From Eleusine coracana subsp. coracana (taxonomy: Eukaryota > Streptophyta > Magnoliopsida > Poales > Poaceae), in the NCBI GenBank assembly GCA_032690845.1, contig CM064424.1, positions 29,870,228 through 29,934,227 of the forward strand: a stretch of DNA of 64,000 nt, written 5' to 3'. Positions within the stretch are counted from its first letter, which is position 1; each line of letters starts with the position of its first letter. The notes beneath the pieces were generated by a model. The model was not told where the DNA came from, did not search any database, and worked only from the letters and a program-made list of their open reading frames with translations. Below, piece after piece: positions 33,746 to 45,201 of the stretch. The position numbers were made by a program, and so were the translations under genes.

Positions 33746-33866
33746 AGGCATAGACAAATATATATTTTTAATAATGACGTAAGCATATTGATTGTATGGT
33801 AGTAATTGTTTATGCAGGCTAACCTCATATGTTTTCTACCTTTTGGTGTGAAAATAGGGTAGTGCA

Positions 33867-35295
33867 TGACCGGTTTTGATCTGTCTGAGAAGTTCATCAA
33901 GAATCCATTAAGAGTTTTAAGGAAAAGTAGACTTAACATCTATTCTCCTCGACACTCTAAGCCAGCAGATCAACTAATCATCACCGCACCCCAAGATCTA
34001 AGCCATTGGCTGAGAAGGCTCTCAAGGACTATTCCGCTTCCTCTGCCAGTAACGTGCTCACTGGGCCCGAGATTGATATCAGGGATGGAAACTTTGAGAT
34101 CAAGACCATTCTGATCACAATGGTGCTGGCTAGCCCATTTTGTGGGAAAGCCAATGAGGATGCCAGTGCTCACTTGCAGCAATTCTTGGAGTCATGCAAC
34201 AGCTTTACCATGAGGAATGTGACTCCAGATGCCAGTAGGCTCCGTCTGTTCTCGTTCTCACTGCTAGGCAAGGCCAAGCAGTGGTTCTACGCCAAGAGGC
34301 TGTCAACACCTGGGAGAAATGCTCCACTGTGTTCCTTGCAAAGTTCTTCCCATTGGGTAAAACCAACTCTCTATGGGGAAGAATTTTGAGTTTCTAGCAA
34401 GCGGATGGAGTAACAATACTAGAAGCATGGAAAAGGCTTCAGGAATACATCCTGGCCTGTCCCCATCATGGAATGGATATGTTGCTTATTATCTAGAACT
34501 TCTACAATGGACTGATGGCCTCAAGCCATCAACATATTGATGCCACCGCTAGAGCATCCTTCTTCTCACTCACTGTCAAGATGGTAACTGAGTTAATTGA
34601 GAAGATGGTCTACAATCAAGGCTGTAATGATGAGCGACTCCAGCCACGTGCACGAGGCATGCACACCATCAAGGAAACAGACATGCTCATAGTGAAAGTG
34701 GACATTATCTTGAAGCGGCTCGACATCCACGACGACCCCAGCCTGAAGGGCACAGTACAAGCTCTAGACCATCGCATGATGTGCGAGGTCTGTGGCAACA
34801 CGAGATATTTGGGCAATGATTGCCCGGAGACTCATGAGGAGGTAGCATCTGTGAACAACGAGTATCACCCTCAAGGAGGTCAGGGGTGACAACCACACCC
34901 ATATCAAGGAGGTCACTACGGTAATAATTCTTTTAATCCTAACCAACCTTCCTTGAAAGATCTTGTCTAGGGCCAAACTAAAATTAATGAAAATTATAGG
35001 AAAAAGTTTGCCTTCACTGACAAGAACTTAGAGAGCACTAATGCTAAGTTAGAAGGCCTCTCTTCTTCTCATAAGAGCCAACTTAGTTTTAATAAAATGT
35101 TTGAAACCCAGCTAGCTCAAATAGTCGCTGCTTTGCCTGCTTTGGACTGTGGGAAAATTCCGGGGCAACCCGAATCTACCATAGAAAATATGAATGTGGT
35201 GATGCTTATTGGTAATCCTACTCGCAACCCGCCATATACTAACCATGTAGGAAATGATGAAGAGGATGAGTTGAACATCATCCCAGTGATTCAAG
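33867..35295 (+). pseudogene. gag of G1 (broken)
   Basis: Retrotrans_gag-type sequence of the Tat/Athila lineage: 'ALKDYSASSASNVLTGPEID', 'ASPFCGKANEDASAHLQQFL' and 'RLRLFSFSLLGKAKQWFY' at 34,000-34,290. After a frameshift come 'AWKRLQEYILACPHHGMD' and, from 34,515, 'ERLQPRARGMHTIKETDML'. The CCHC knuckle at 34,782-34,823 reads CEVCGNTRYLGNDC; the His ligand is Tyr (34,806). The frame after it continues to 35,306, where E2 breaks in. There are frameshifts near 34,000, 34,320 and 34,890, and stops near 34,495 and 34,969. Confidence 0.78.
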
Positions 35296-35300
35296 GTGAT
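35296..35300. other. Target site duplication (left) of E2
   Basis: GTGAT, repeated exactly at 44,815-44,819 on the other side of E2. A 5-bp duplication is the hallmark of LTR retrotransposon integration. Confidence 0.9.
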
Positions 35301-36628
35301 TGTTGAAACGAAAATCACCACGCATGACCTGGGAGATCTGCTTAACTCCAGTGCAGGCTCAATACGAGAAACCAGGGCGTGCCAATCAATTTTCTATACA
35401 AATTGACAAAGAAATGAACGGTTAGATGACACTGGTCACTGGGCTAGGACAGGCCGCTGAAGAGAGCTGATAGTCACTATTCGTGAAATCAGCCAAGGTT
35501 ATTATATGAATAAAGAAGATAAAAGAAATTAAATTAATTGGCTAATTGTATCGGCTTATCGCAACATTTAATTCAAAAAATAGTCTAAAATCATAGATGC
35601 CGGTAAAAGATCGAGTCGACTGACCAGAGTCGATAACAAACAGTACTCACGAAATGACTGGCCAAGTCAATAAAAAAGTGCCAGAGTCGATAGATCTACA
35701 GTAAATGCGCATAAACCGGCTCTGTCGATGGTGTCAGAATGATAGATTTAATTAGCTGGTATTGCAAATATGCCTCAAAATCATAAATCTATCTTATTTA
35801 AATGAGCGGGCAAACGACCATCAAAATGAATGATATAATCAATTAAGCACCAGAAAGTCGATTGAACCATGATAACCTATCAGCTAAATGTCCTAATAGA
35901 ACCCTATCGACTCTACCTATAAACTGATCATATCTAACCCTATCTGCCCAGTAAGAGATCAAAATCGATGCAGCCTTACTGATTCGAATAGATCAAACTT
36001 AATCGAGATAATATTCAAACACGATAGATAAAACTAGATTTAACCAATTTATAGATAAAATCAATAAAGTGATTTGAATAATAGACCTAAATAATACCTA
36101 TAAAATCTACCAAGATTACAATAGATCAGCTTCAACCAAGATAGTATTGCAAACAGAGTCGATAGAACAAGCATTAAATAGATCTAATTACCGGATAACT
36201 AGCAATTCTAACGATAGCAACTAGAATATCAAATTAATGAGAAAGTACTAGTTGAGATTGATAGAATTACCAAGGGTGACTAATCCAAATCTCACGCTGA
36301 GATCGGAGTCGATGCAGCCTGCACGAGACGAGGGTTTCATAAAAAAGGATGGCGATGCGCCGAATTGTATTGAACAAAGGTGTTGTTTCTTTTTGTTCAG
36401 ATCCTATTACATATTTATAACCTCATGCAAGAGGTTTTGACCCGACTCGGTTAGGACGCCTAAACAAACCAATTAGGTATTAAAATAAAATCTAAACTAA
36501 AACAAAACGAGATAAAATAACCTTATCGGGCCCACTTAACTTCCATCGGCCGTTGAATCTTATTGACTTCTGCCGATTTCAATTTCCTGCCTCTGATCCA
36601 TGGGACCGTTCAAATTCTGGTGCCAACA
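35301..36628 (-). repeat. LTR of E2 (3' LTR in element sense)
   Basis: Starts TGTTGAAACG and ends TGGTGCCAACA on the plus strand. It aligns along its whole length with 43,470-44,814 at high identity. Confidence 0.88.
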
Positions 36629-36640
36629 CATGCCCCCCGA
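36629..36640 (-). other. Polypurine tract of E2
   Basis: On the minus strand, ACTCGGGGGGCATG directly precedes the LTR start TGTTGGCACC. This supports the minus orientation of the element. Confidence 0.55.
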
Positions 36641-36726
36641 GTCCGGGGTATGAAATGCTTCATGCGCCGGATTTCATCTCCTTGTTTACTGTTCACTTTT
36701 ATCGCGACCTACCAGCGTCCCATCCT

Positions 36727-36734
36727 TATAAATA
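36727..36734 (+). promoter_or_regulatory. TATA box of the PMD gene inside E2
   Basis: TATAAATA, 128 bases before the first ATG (36,855) and followed by a pyrimidine-rich leader. It lies outside the LTR, so the gene seems to have its own core promoter reading away from the LTR. Confidence 0.55.
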
Positions 36735-36854
36735 CATCTTCTTCCTCCTTTTACTTTCACCCAAGCTCAAGCTTTCCACCTTTCTCTCTATCGTACTTCG
36801 CCGGTGCCTCTTCTGTGTTAGACCACCTTCAACCCCAAGCACCGACGAACACAT

Positions 36855-39800
36855 ATGAAACCTTCTTCAGCGATGGCGACTCCAGAACATGTCCCTGAGG
36901 TAATTCTTTCCCTCTTTCTTATGCTTCTAGGTTAGATCCGATCTGCTATGTTCTTCATCATTGCCATGTTTATCAACGCTCTTAGCTATTCCAATAGTTA
37001 CCAGCCTCCTTTTAGTGATAGTAATTTTATTTTATGTCTGTATTAGGAAATCAAGAACCAGATTTGTATTCCCTTTAGCGGAGATGAACATTGTTTTTAC
37101 CTTGGTCCTTGTGGTGGTTTTGATCCAACTGAATTTATCAATTGTGAAACCAATCGGATTCCTTTTAAGTCAACCTTAGCCACCCTAGAACCCTAGAGCA
37201 CCGTATTTAGGTCATGGCCATCATCAATCCCTGGTTGGAGAAATTGGTATCATCGGATCACCACTGCTCGTGCCTCCATCCTCCAAAGTGCTCGAATTGA
37301 CATGGTGTTCCCTCTCTCTTTAGTCAATATGGCCAAGAACGAACCCCTGTTGGCAGCAGCGTTTTATTTCTGGTCCGATGCCTTGAATGCCTTCTTGTTC
37401 AATCAGAGACCCATGGCGCATTCCCTTATGGATGTAATGATGCTGACTGGCTTGAATATCACTCAGTATTATGATCCTTTTCGTATCCAAAACAACCACA
37501 AAAAGCGCAAGTTTGAGACCAAAGAGTCAAAAAGATGGCCCGCATACATCATTGCCCACCGCAAAACTGGACCTGTTACCAGCCGAGAACTATCTGCGTT
37601 TTTGAATCTTTGGCTCAAACATTTCATCTTCTATGGCTCATCTGGCATGCCCACTACTAACTTCCTGGGAATAGCTGTCTATCAACTCCTGCACCATACC
37701 TCTGTATGTCTCCAAACCGACCTAACGATTCCAGCAGGAGGTCCATGGTGGTTTATTCAATTGTGGCTTACCGTTTACTTCTCCCAAGCCATGAAATTAA
37801 CCACCTTCTCATAAAACTCATTTCCACCAGAAAATGCATCAGAAGGTGAAGAGATCCTGACTCGTCGTTGCACGTCACTTGGAGAAGCTGCTATGGTTGT
37901 TCCTAGACAACGGATGACCATAGAGAACTTCAATTCTTTCTTTGTCCTCTTCTACAATGGTCTCCAATCGACTAAATGGATATGGTTTCCTTATTATGAA
38001 CTAGAATTTGAGAACCCCTTTGCCTTCCGTCCAGACAACCCCTTACAGGATGAAGAATCGACTCTCATCTTTGAAGCCTATATTAGACCTGGTACCCTAG
38101 CTGTCGACTTTCACGGGGGTCAGCTCTGGGTTCGTTCATACGAATTTTACAATCCCGTCGTAGTCCCTTGTCAGCTCAGGTTCAGTCGGTTACCTGCTAG
38201 TTCTTTCTTTATTGGATATCTCCGGGCCAGGCAAGAGCTCAAAAGCGTACTGGAGTACAAACATATTTACGATATGGCGCAAGACATCCCAATGGGCAAT
38301 CCAGCTACTATCCAATTGGCCCCATTCAGCACCGCTTTGTTCAAATCCTGGTGGAGTGAATGCAGAAAACATCTTTTCTGTCATTCATTGTCTGATCATC
38401 TCATTGACTTTGAAGACACGGTAAGCTTGCTTCTCTCTATATCATCTTTATCATATTCTCATTGATTTCCGTAATTAATTCTCCTTGTATGTAGGAACCG
38501 GCTACCACCCCTCCAACGGTGAGCAACAGTGGGAAGTTGATCAGATACCTGCGAACGACCAACAACCTTAACATTGGTTGTGATGATCCGACCCCTGCTG
38601 AGATCCTTAGCGGTCGTGGCTCAAAGAAAATTCGCAAAGTAGTGATAAAAAAATGAAGCTCTGCCGCTTCATCGACTCAAGCTGCCGAAAAACAACCAAA
38701 ACTAGCTGCGGACACATCAACACTAGCTTCCCAAGTAACATTCTTAACAGCCCTGAATATGTCTTCACTTATATTTGCTATTCTTATTCTTTCTCCACAT
38801 ACCATCCTGCTCCAGCGACTTCGACCGTTCTTCCAGAAATAGCCCAAGAAGTCATCACTGGACTTGCTCACACTGTACAGGTATCAAACTCAAAAATATA
38901 ATCATATTTGTCCTTGCTTTACCTTACACTTCCTCTTTTAGATTCCAACATCGACTCCGACAACTCCATCGATTCGCACGGTACTACCAATCACAAATCA
39001 AATGGTAGAAGAGGTACCTTCCGAGCCATCAAAACAGGTGACTGCAACAGTTAGTTCTCACCCTTCACGCAACATCCCTATTGATAACATTGGTCCTAAT
39101 TTTTAATTCTGCTCTTCTCAGGAAATCAGGCATGGTTCTGAGAGTCGATCTAGCAGCACAACCTTATCAGACACCCCTTCGGCACACACGGTACCTATCG
39201 ACTCTAAAAACGCCGATACAACACGTTTCGAAGAGACCTCTGATATACCAACCTTGGGGCAGTCTTCATCGACACTCGACCTTATTCCTTGGGTTGACCC
39301 GCAGGTATAATTTCTTTCCACAAATCTATTTTGATCACCTCTTCTTCAACTTTACATCTTCTTGTGTTTTCAGGAGTTCCGGTCTTTGGCCATCAGTGCG
39401 CACATATCTGAAACTTCAAGTATCCTGATGCCTCTATCGACTCCTGCTCATGATGCTTGAATATCTTTATCGGCTCTGGAAACTACTGTATGAACAATTA
39501 CCTTTATGCTAAATTATTATTTATTATCAACTTCCTCTAATCATGTTCGTTTTCAGTCACAAATCTCTCGGCGTACGTCTTCAATCATCCTCCCTCCAGA
39601 GATCAAGGCTACGCTTCTGCAAAACTATGCACATCTTGATGGAATTCCAATCGAACAACTCGTGCTAGACACAACTCCCATCAGGTAGCGATACCTAGAA
39701 GTCAAAGACCTACTACCGTCCGGACTTGCTTCAGTACTTCATCTGACGGCCTTCATCGAGTTCCATCAATTTTGAGTACTCGAGGCTAAAGCTTGTATCA

Positions 39801-40145
39801 AACACCATCTGGAGCAAAGGAATTTAGCAGAAGTGGCCGACAAGAAGGCAGTCGAAGAGCAAAGCAAATATATTTCTCTGGTTTCCAAATCAGCTGATCT
39901 TGAAACCAAACTGGAAAGCTTGAAGAAGGAGCATGAAGAAATCCAAGCTGCACTGGAAGCAAAAAAATAAAGAAATAGCCGATGTGGAAACAGCTCTTGC
40001 TAAAGTTCCTAAAGAGATCATAGCACAAGAAGTTGTCACCACATCGGCTCAAGCACAAGCCATCAACTTATGGAACACAGCTTCTAGCATCCCTGGGTCG
40101 ACAGAAGAAGACGCGCTCATTATTATAGAAGTTGATCAACTCTGA
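36855..40145 (+). pseudogene. Plant mobile domain (PMD)-like gene with coiled-coil tail, eight exons, opposite strand inside E2
   Basis: Exons: 36,855-36,899; 37,047-38,420; 38,495-38,734; about 38,815-38,880; 38,942-39,037; 39,122-39,304; 39,374-39,487; 39,557-40,145. Nearly all have clean GT/AG borders and whole-codon lengths. Exon 2 holds a PMD-like region: 'SLMDVMMLTGLNIT' near 37,430, 'NLWLKHFIFYG', 'WWFIQLWLTVYF', and 'YEFYNPVVVPCQLRF' near 38,150. The middle is Ser/Thr/Pro-rich. The last exon is a long Lys/Glu/Ala coiled coil ('LETKLESLKKEHEEIQAAL'). In-frame stops: 37,194 TAG, 37,812 TAA, 38,654 TGA, about 39,458 TGA, 39,686 TAG and about 39,773 TGA, plus one A-run frameshift near 39,963. 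About 900 residues before decay. PMD assignment is by motif memory. Confidence 0.72.
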
Positions 40146-40725
40146 TTCCAGGCTATTGACATGATTAACTTTTATTGTCCCCAAGGATAAATGTAAATAG
40201 CCTGATCTGTAAAGAACATGAAACACAATGTCTTGTTTTGTAATATTTTTTGAACTAAGGATAATATCTTCAATATCGGCCATCTGAAGTTGATGATAAC
40301 TCACTATCTATAAATCATTTCCTCTTTCTCTAATTTTTCTGCTAAGGATGATACTTGCATATCGGCCGTGATCAATCATTGAAATCACAAACCATCCAAA
40401 CGCTCAAATGACACTCCTTTTAAATACTTGGCATTTTCTAGTTACTTCACTGGGATACACATCAAAGAAACAACTTAGAACTTGACTGGTCCACTACCTC
40501 AAGACCCTATGTAGTAATCTTGACGAAATCCCCATCCCAGATCTTGCCAGATAAACACTCCATATCATCCGCATGCCATGGAACTAAATCGGCCGATGCA
40601 ACATTGACAGTTTCATCGACCGGGATCACCTCTACTTGATCACCATTCCATTAGGCCAGAGGTTGGTGCATCATAGAAGGAACACATCAATTAGCATGTA
40701 TCTAATCACGTCACAATAGAAGGCT
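40146..40725 (-). other. Linker after the E2 protease; residual pol-start sequence
   Basis: On the minus strand 40,400-40,700 encodes, with stops, fragments such as 'MHQPLAQWNGDQVEV' and 'ECLSGKIWDGDF' that resemble the protease-RT linker of Tat elements. RT motifs do not follow. 40,146-40,400 is the tail-to-tail junction with the PMD gene. Confidence 0.5.
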
Positions 40726-43422
40726 TTAGGTTCGCTTTCGTTCAATCACAAAGAAAGTAACCGACAATGTTTTGCTACCGATTGTGAGCTCCACATTTAA
40801 AACTCCCTTAGTTGTTGTAGTGCGATCACCATAATCCCTTAGAATCATATTTGTATCAATAAAATCTTCTACAGTTTTGCCCAACTTTCTGACCGTAGTG
40901 ATCGACATGATAATCACTACAACACCTCCATCGACCATCATCATTCCCATCGGCATCCCATTAACAAAACCTCTTAAGTACAAAGCCTTCAAGTGCTGAT
41001 GTTTAGACTCATCTGGTTTATCAAACACTGCTTGTTGGGTATCAAATACAAGTTGTGGTTCACTCTCTCTATCAGCAGACACTCTTCTTCTGTAGCCATG
41101 AATTCTTGAGGCAGTATCATCACCATGTTCACAGAGGTACTTGGTGTCTGCTCTTGTGACTTCACCTTTAGCCTCCAGACTTTCTTTGGTGGCTGATCGT
41201 CTTCATGATAGTATTGACAGCTCTTATCTGTCTGTAACGCATTCTCTATATCCTGTGTTTCTGACTCCTAGAGAAAATACCAGACGGGCACCACTAATCA
41301 GCCTGTTCTTGTCCGTCGTGCATCTCCTCATCAACTTCCTTGCCAAATTTAGCTTCATCGCTTGTCTTCTTGGTTTCGAGTCGATCAAACGTGGAAACCC
41401 TTTGTTGTCGATCAACTCTCTAGAATCATTCACATGATGTTGGTGCCGATGACCTGCTGTAGCTTCTCTATACATATGATCTGGATGCTTACTGCATTCA
41501 GGGCAATTGTCGCTTGATGGCATTTTCAAATTGTGATCCCAGCAATACTGAAAGAATGGGCACTCCCAATGTGGATCAAACTGTGACTCCTTTACTTCCC
41601 TATCTCTCTTTTTCTGGTATCTTTTGATAAATGCCTCCACATTGTCGACACCAGCCATGTTAACATTTGCAGGGAAAGGATGCCCATCAATTTTCATAGT
41701 ACCTTTAGTAAATTTGATCTTCCCCTGCTCAATTGTCATCTGAATTTGTCTCCTAAACACTTTGCAATCATTAGTATTATGAGAGGGAGAGTTATGCCAC
41801 TTGCAGTACCTCATCTTCTTCAAATCTTTAGCAGGAGGTATCACATGATTGGATGGCAACTGAATGTGCTTTTCTTGCAGTAACATATCAAATATCTCGT
41901 CGGCCTTGGTGATGTCAAAATCATATTTCTCTTCAGGTTCATTCTGCTTCACCCACGGGCACGACAATGTATTCTTATTTCTAGTCCATTTTCCCATATC
42001 GACTTCAATAGTTTCTTCATCAGATTCAGACCCATAATCATTATAATTAATCTGAATCGGCCTCGAATGTGCCCCTCGAGTCAGATTCTCTTGAATGGAC
42101 ACCTTCTGCACTAATTGTGACAAACTTTCAAATTCAGCACAGGGAAACTTTTCTCTTAGAGGGGCAACCAAGCCATTGAATGCTATTTCTGCCATCTGAT
42201 TATCAGTTAACTGCAAGGTGATACATTTACTGTGCACATCTCTAAATCTCTGCACGTAATCATGCATAGACTCCCCAGCTTTCTGCCTCACAACAATCAA
42301 ATCTGACAGCCTTAGCTCTCTAGTTTCAGCAAATAAGTACTTGTGGAATTTCTATTCGAGATCGACCCAAGTAATAACTAAATTTGGGGGCAACGATGTG
42401 AACCAAGAAAATGCCAATCCGGACAAGGACAACGGAAACAACCTGATCTTCAATGCCTCAGTATTACCAGCTTCTCCACACTGCACTGAAAATCGGCTAA
42501 TATGCTCAACTATAGTAGTATTATCCTGTCCAGTGAACTTAGTAAATTCTGGAGGTCTGTATCGGCTCGGCATAGGAATAAAATCATAGCTTGGATGATA
42601 CGGAGGTCGATACATGTACGTCTGCTGCTTAGGCTTCAATCCAAATTGTTCCCTTATCACTTCAGCAATCTTCAAAGCCTAGTCATCAGTCGACACATTG
42701 ACATTTGGGGTAGTCAATGCAGGACCAGATGCTGGTATAGGTGAGCCGAAGTTAACAATTGTATGGTGGCCTCCTAACATACTCGGCTCGACATTAGGGG
42801 TAGTACTGTATGTCACATTCAGCTCTATAGCGTCTTGTCTGTAATGTTGTGGTTGTGTCTGTGGAGTAGTCTTCTGTAATATGCGAGGCGTCCCAGCATC
42901 AACATCCTTTGATGGTGGAGTATTTTCTGAAGGCCTATGACTAGAACTCGCTGCATGAGCTGTAGGCCGAGTAACATTCCCAGTCACATGGAAATACATT
43001 GGCCCACGAATTGGATAATCAATTATGCACCCCTCCATAGTCTGAACAATCAAAGCCCTCAAAGTATTAACCAACATAGGCCACTGGTTAATTAATGCAT
43101 GATGTACTGCCATGTGGATCATGTTGCTCAGAGCCTCTTCATCAACAACTTCTATTGCTTTATTGGCAAGTGACTTCTCGTCACCTTCAACTAGGACAGC
43201 AGCAGGCAACTTTCCTTTCTGGATGACACCATTCCTTCTTTTTCCAAAAGTTTCCAACAAAAGCTTTTCAAACTCAGCAAGTCTTTGATCAATCTGTGCC
43301 TTCGCTACATCATTCAGGTTATCTCTTACAACAGGTAGCACATGTTCATTCCTCAGATCAACATTGACATTGTTCTTTGGTTGTGTGCCTTCAGGGGCTT
43401 TTGGCATTCCAAGTTCAGGCAT
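40726..43422 (-). pseudogene. gag-protease of E2 (one frame, few stops)
   Basis: From the ATG at 43,422 a single minus frame runs to 40,726. Gag motifs include 'YRPPEFTKFTGQDNTTIVEH', 'RLFPLSLSGLAFSWF', 'GESMHDYVQRFRDV' and a CKWHN...HNTNDC knuckle-like region. After it comes the retropepsin region 'MVDGGVVVIIMSITTVRKLG' near 40,930, the DGG-type active site usual in this lineage. Stops: TAG 42,679, TAG 42,352, TAA 41,224 and a TGA near 41,200; no frameshift. Compared with G1 gag the frame is well preserved, so E2 is the younger, nested element. Confidence 0.82.
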
Positions 43423-43449
43423 GTTGTAGAGTTTGAAGTTCTTGGTCCC

Positions 43450-43469
43450 ACTGGGCATGCCAAAAAGCA
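43450..43469 (-). other. Primer binding site region of E2
   Basis: On the minus strand the LTR end ...GTCCAACA is followed by TGCTTTTTGGCATGCCCAGT, then GGGACC. This is the 'TTGGC(A/G)YGCCCRGTGGGACC' type leader seen in grass Tat-like elements. tRNA identity not assigned. Confidence 0.5.
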
Positions 43470-44814
43470 TGTTGGACACAAAAATCACCACGTGTGACCT
43501 AGGAGATCTGCTTAACTCTAGTGTAGGCTCAATACAAGAAACCAGGACATGCCAGTCGATTTTCCCTACAAATCGACATAGAAATGAACGGTTAGATGAC
43601 ACGGGTCACCGGCCTAGGACAGGCCGATGAAGAGAGCCAATAGTCACTATTCATGAAATCAGCCAAGGTTATTATATGAATAAAGAAGATAAAAGAAATT
43701 AAATTAATTGGCTAATTGTATCAGCTTATTGGCAACATTTAATTCACAAAATAGTCTAAAATCATAGATCATGATAAAAGATCGAGTCGACCGGCCAGAG
43801 TCAATAACAAATAGTACTCGTGAAATGATTGGCCAAGTCAATAAAAAAAGTGCCAAAGTCGATAGAGTTGAGTCGAAAGATCTACAGTAAATGCTCATAA
43901 ACTCCCTCTATCGATGGCGTCAAAATGATAGATTTAATTAGCTGGTATTACTAATATGCCTCAAAATCATAAATCTATCTTATTTAAACGAGGGGGCAAA
44001 CAACCATAAAAATGAATGATATAATCAATTGAGCACCAGAAAGTTGATTGAACCATGATAACTTATCAGCTAAATGTCCTGATAGAACCCTATCAACTCT
44101 ACCTATAAACTGATCAAATCTAACCCTATCTGCCCAGTAAGAGATCAAAGCCAATGCAACCTTACTGATTCGAATAGATTGAACTTAATCGAGACAATAT
44201 TCAAACACGGTAGATAAAACTAGATTTAACCAATTTATAGATAAAATCAATAAAGTGACTCAAATAATAGACCTAAATAATACCTATAAAATCTACCAAG
44301 ATTACAATAGATCATCTTCAACTAAGACAATATTGCAATCAGAGTCGATAGAACAAGCATTAAATAGATCTAATTACCATATAACTAGCAATTCTAACGA
44401 TAGCAACTAGAATATCAAATTAATGAGAAAGTACTAGTTGAGATTGATAGAATTACCGAGGGTGACTAATCCAAATCTCATGCTGAGATTGGAGCCGATG
44501 CAGCCGTGCGAGATGAGGGTTTCATCAAAAAGGTTGGTGATGCATCGAATTGTATTGAACGGAGGTGTTGTTTCTTTTTGTTCAGATCCTATTACATATT
44601 TATAACCTCATGCAAGAGGTTTTGACCCGACTCGGTCAGGACTCCTAAACAAATCAACTAGGTTTTAAAATAATATCTAAACTTAAAATAGAAAGAGATA
44701 AAATAACCCTATCGGGCCCACTTAACTTCCATCAGCCGTTGAATCTCATTGACTTCTGCCGATTTCCATTTCTCACCTCTGATCCATGGGACCAGTCAAA
44801 TTTTGGTGCCGACA
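43470..44814 (-). repeat. LTR of E2 (5' LTR in element sense)
   Basis: TGTTGGACAC to GGTGCCGACA, 1,345 bp, aligned with 35,301-36,628. Directly followed by the GTGAT duplication at 44,815-44,819. Confidence 0.88.
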
Positions 44815-44819
44815 GTGAT

Positions 44820-45201
44820 CCAGGAAGCCCGTTGCTCTCATGTTCAATTGGGACAGAATTCTTCGACCAAGCATTTTGCGACCTTGGAGCCAGTGTAAGC
44901 ATCATGCCAAGAGCTATCTTCAACAAGATAAATCTCTCAGGCTTAGTTCCAACTCAAATGTGGATACAACGTGCCGACTCGTCAATGCGGTACCCCAAGG
45001 GAATTGTCGAGGAACTTTTGGTTGAGATCCGTGGATGCCTTGTCCCTATGGATTTTTGTGGTGCTCAACATGGCGGTCAATAAGAATACACCGCTCATCC
45101 TTGGATGACCATTCTTATGCACCACATTTGCACAAATTGATGTCGGGACTGAAGTAATCTGTCTCGACCTCAATGGCAAGGAAGAAGAGTTTGAGTTTTA
45201 G
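44820..45201 (+). pseudogene. Protease region of G1 (broken)
   Basis: Continues G1 beyond E2: 'FCDLGASVSIMPRAIFNKIN' with the active-site D(L)GAS motif near 44,880, 'RYPKGIVEELLVEI', then after a frameshift near 45,050 'NKNTPLILG' and 'DVGTEVICLDLNGKEEEF', ending TAG at 45,199. This is the retropepsin of Athila/Tat gypsy elements. RT does not follow. Confidence 0.75.

Larger units (their letters stand above)
35301..44814 (-). mobile_element. Element E2: non-autonomous Tat-like Ty3/gypsy element carrying an opposite-strand PMD gene
   Basis: 9,514 bp with LTRs 35,301-36,628 and 43,470-44,814 and a perfect GTGAT duplication. Read on the minus strand: LTR, PBS, gag, protease and a short linker, then no RT/RNase H/integrase. 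Instead there is a multi-exon gene on the plus strand (36,855-40,145), then polypurine tract and LTR. The lineage (Tat) is inferred from the gag/protease type and from the known presence of extra ORFs, sometimes PMD-related, in that group. Movement would need pol supplied in trans. Confidence 0.85.

Noticed and set aside
36553..36898. Plus-strand ORFs overlapping the E2 LTR end and PMD leader
   Set aside because: They start inside the LTR and cross the leader. The PMD exon 1 frame, with its splice donor at 36,899, explains the region better.
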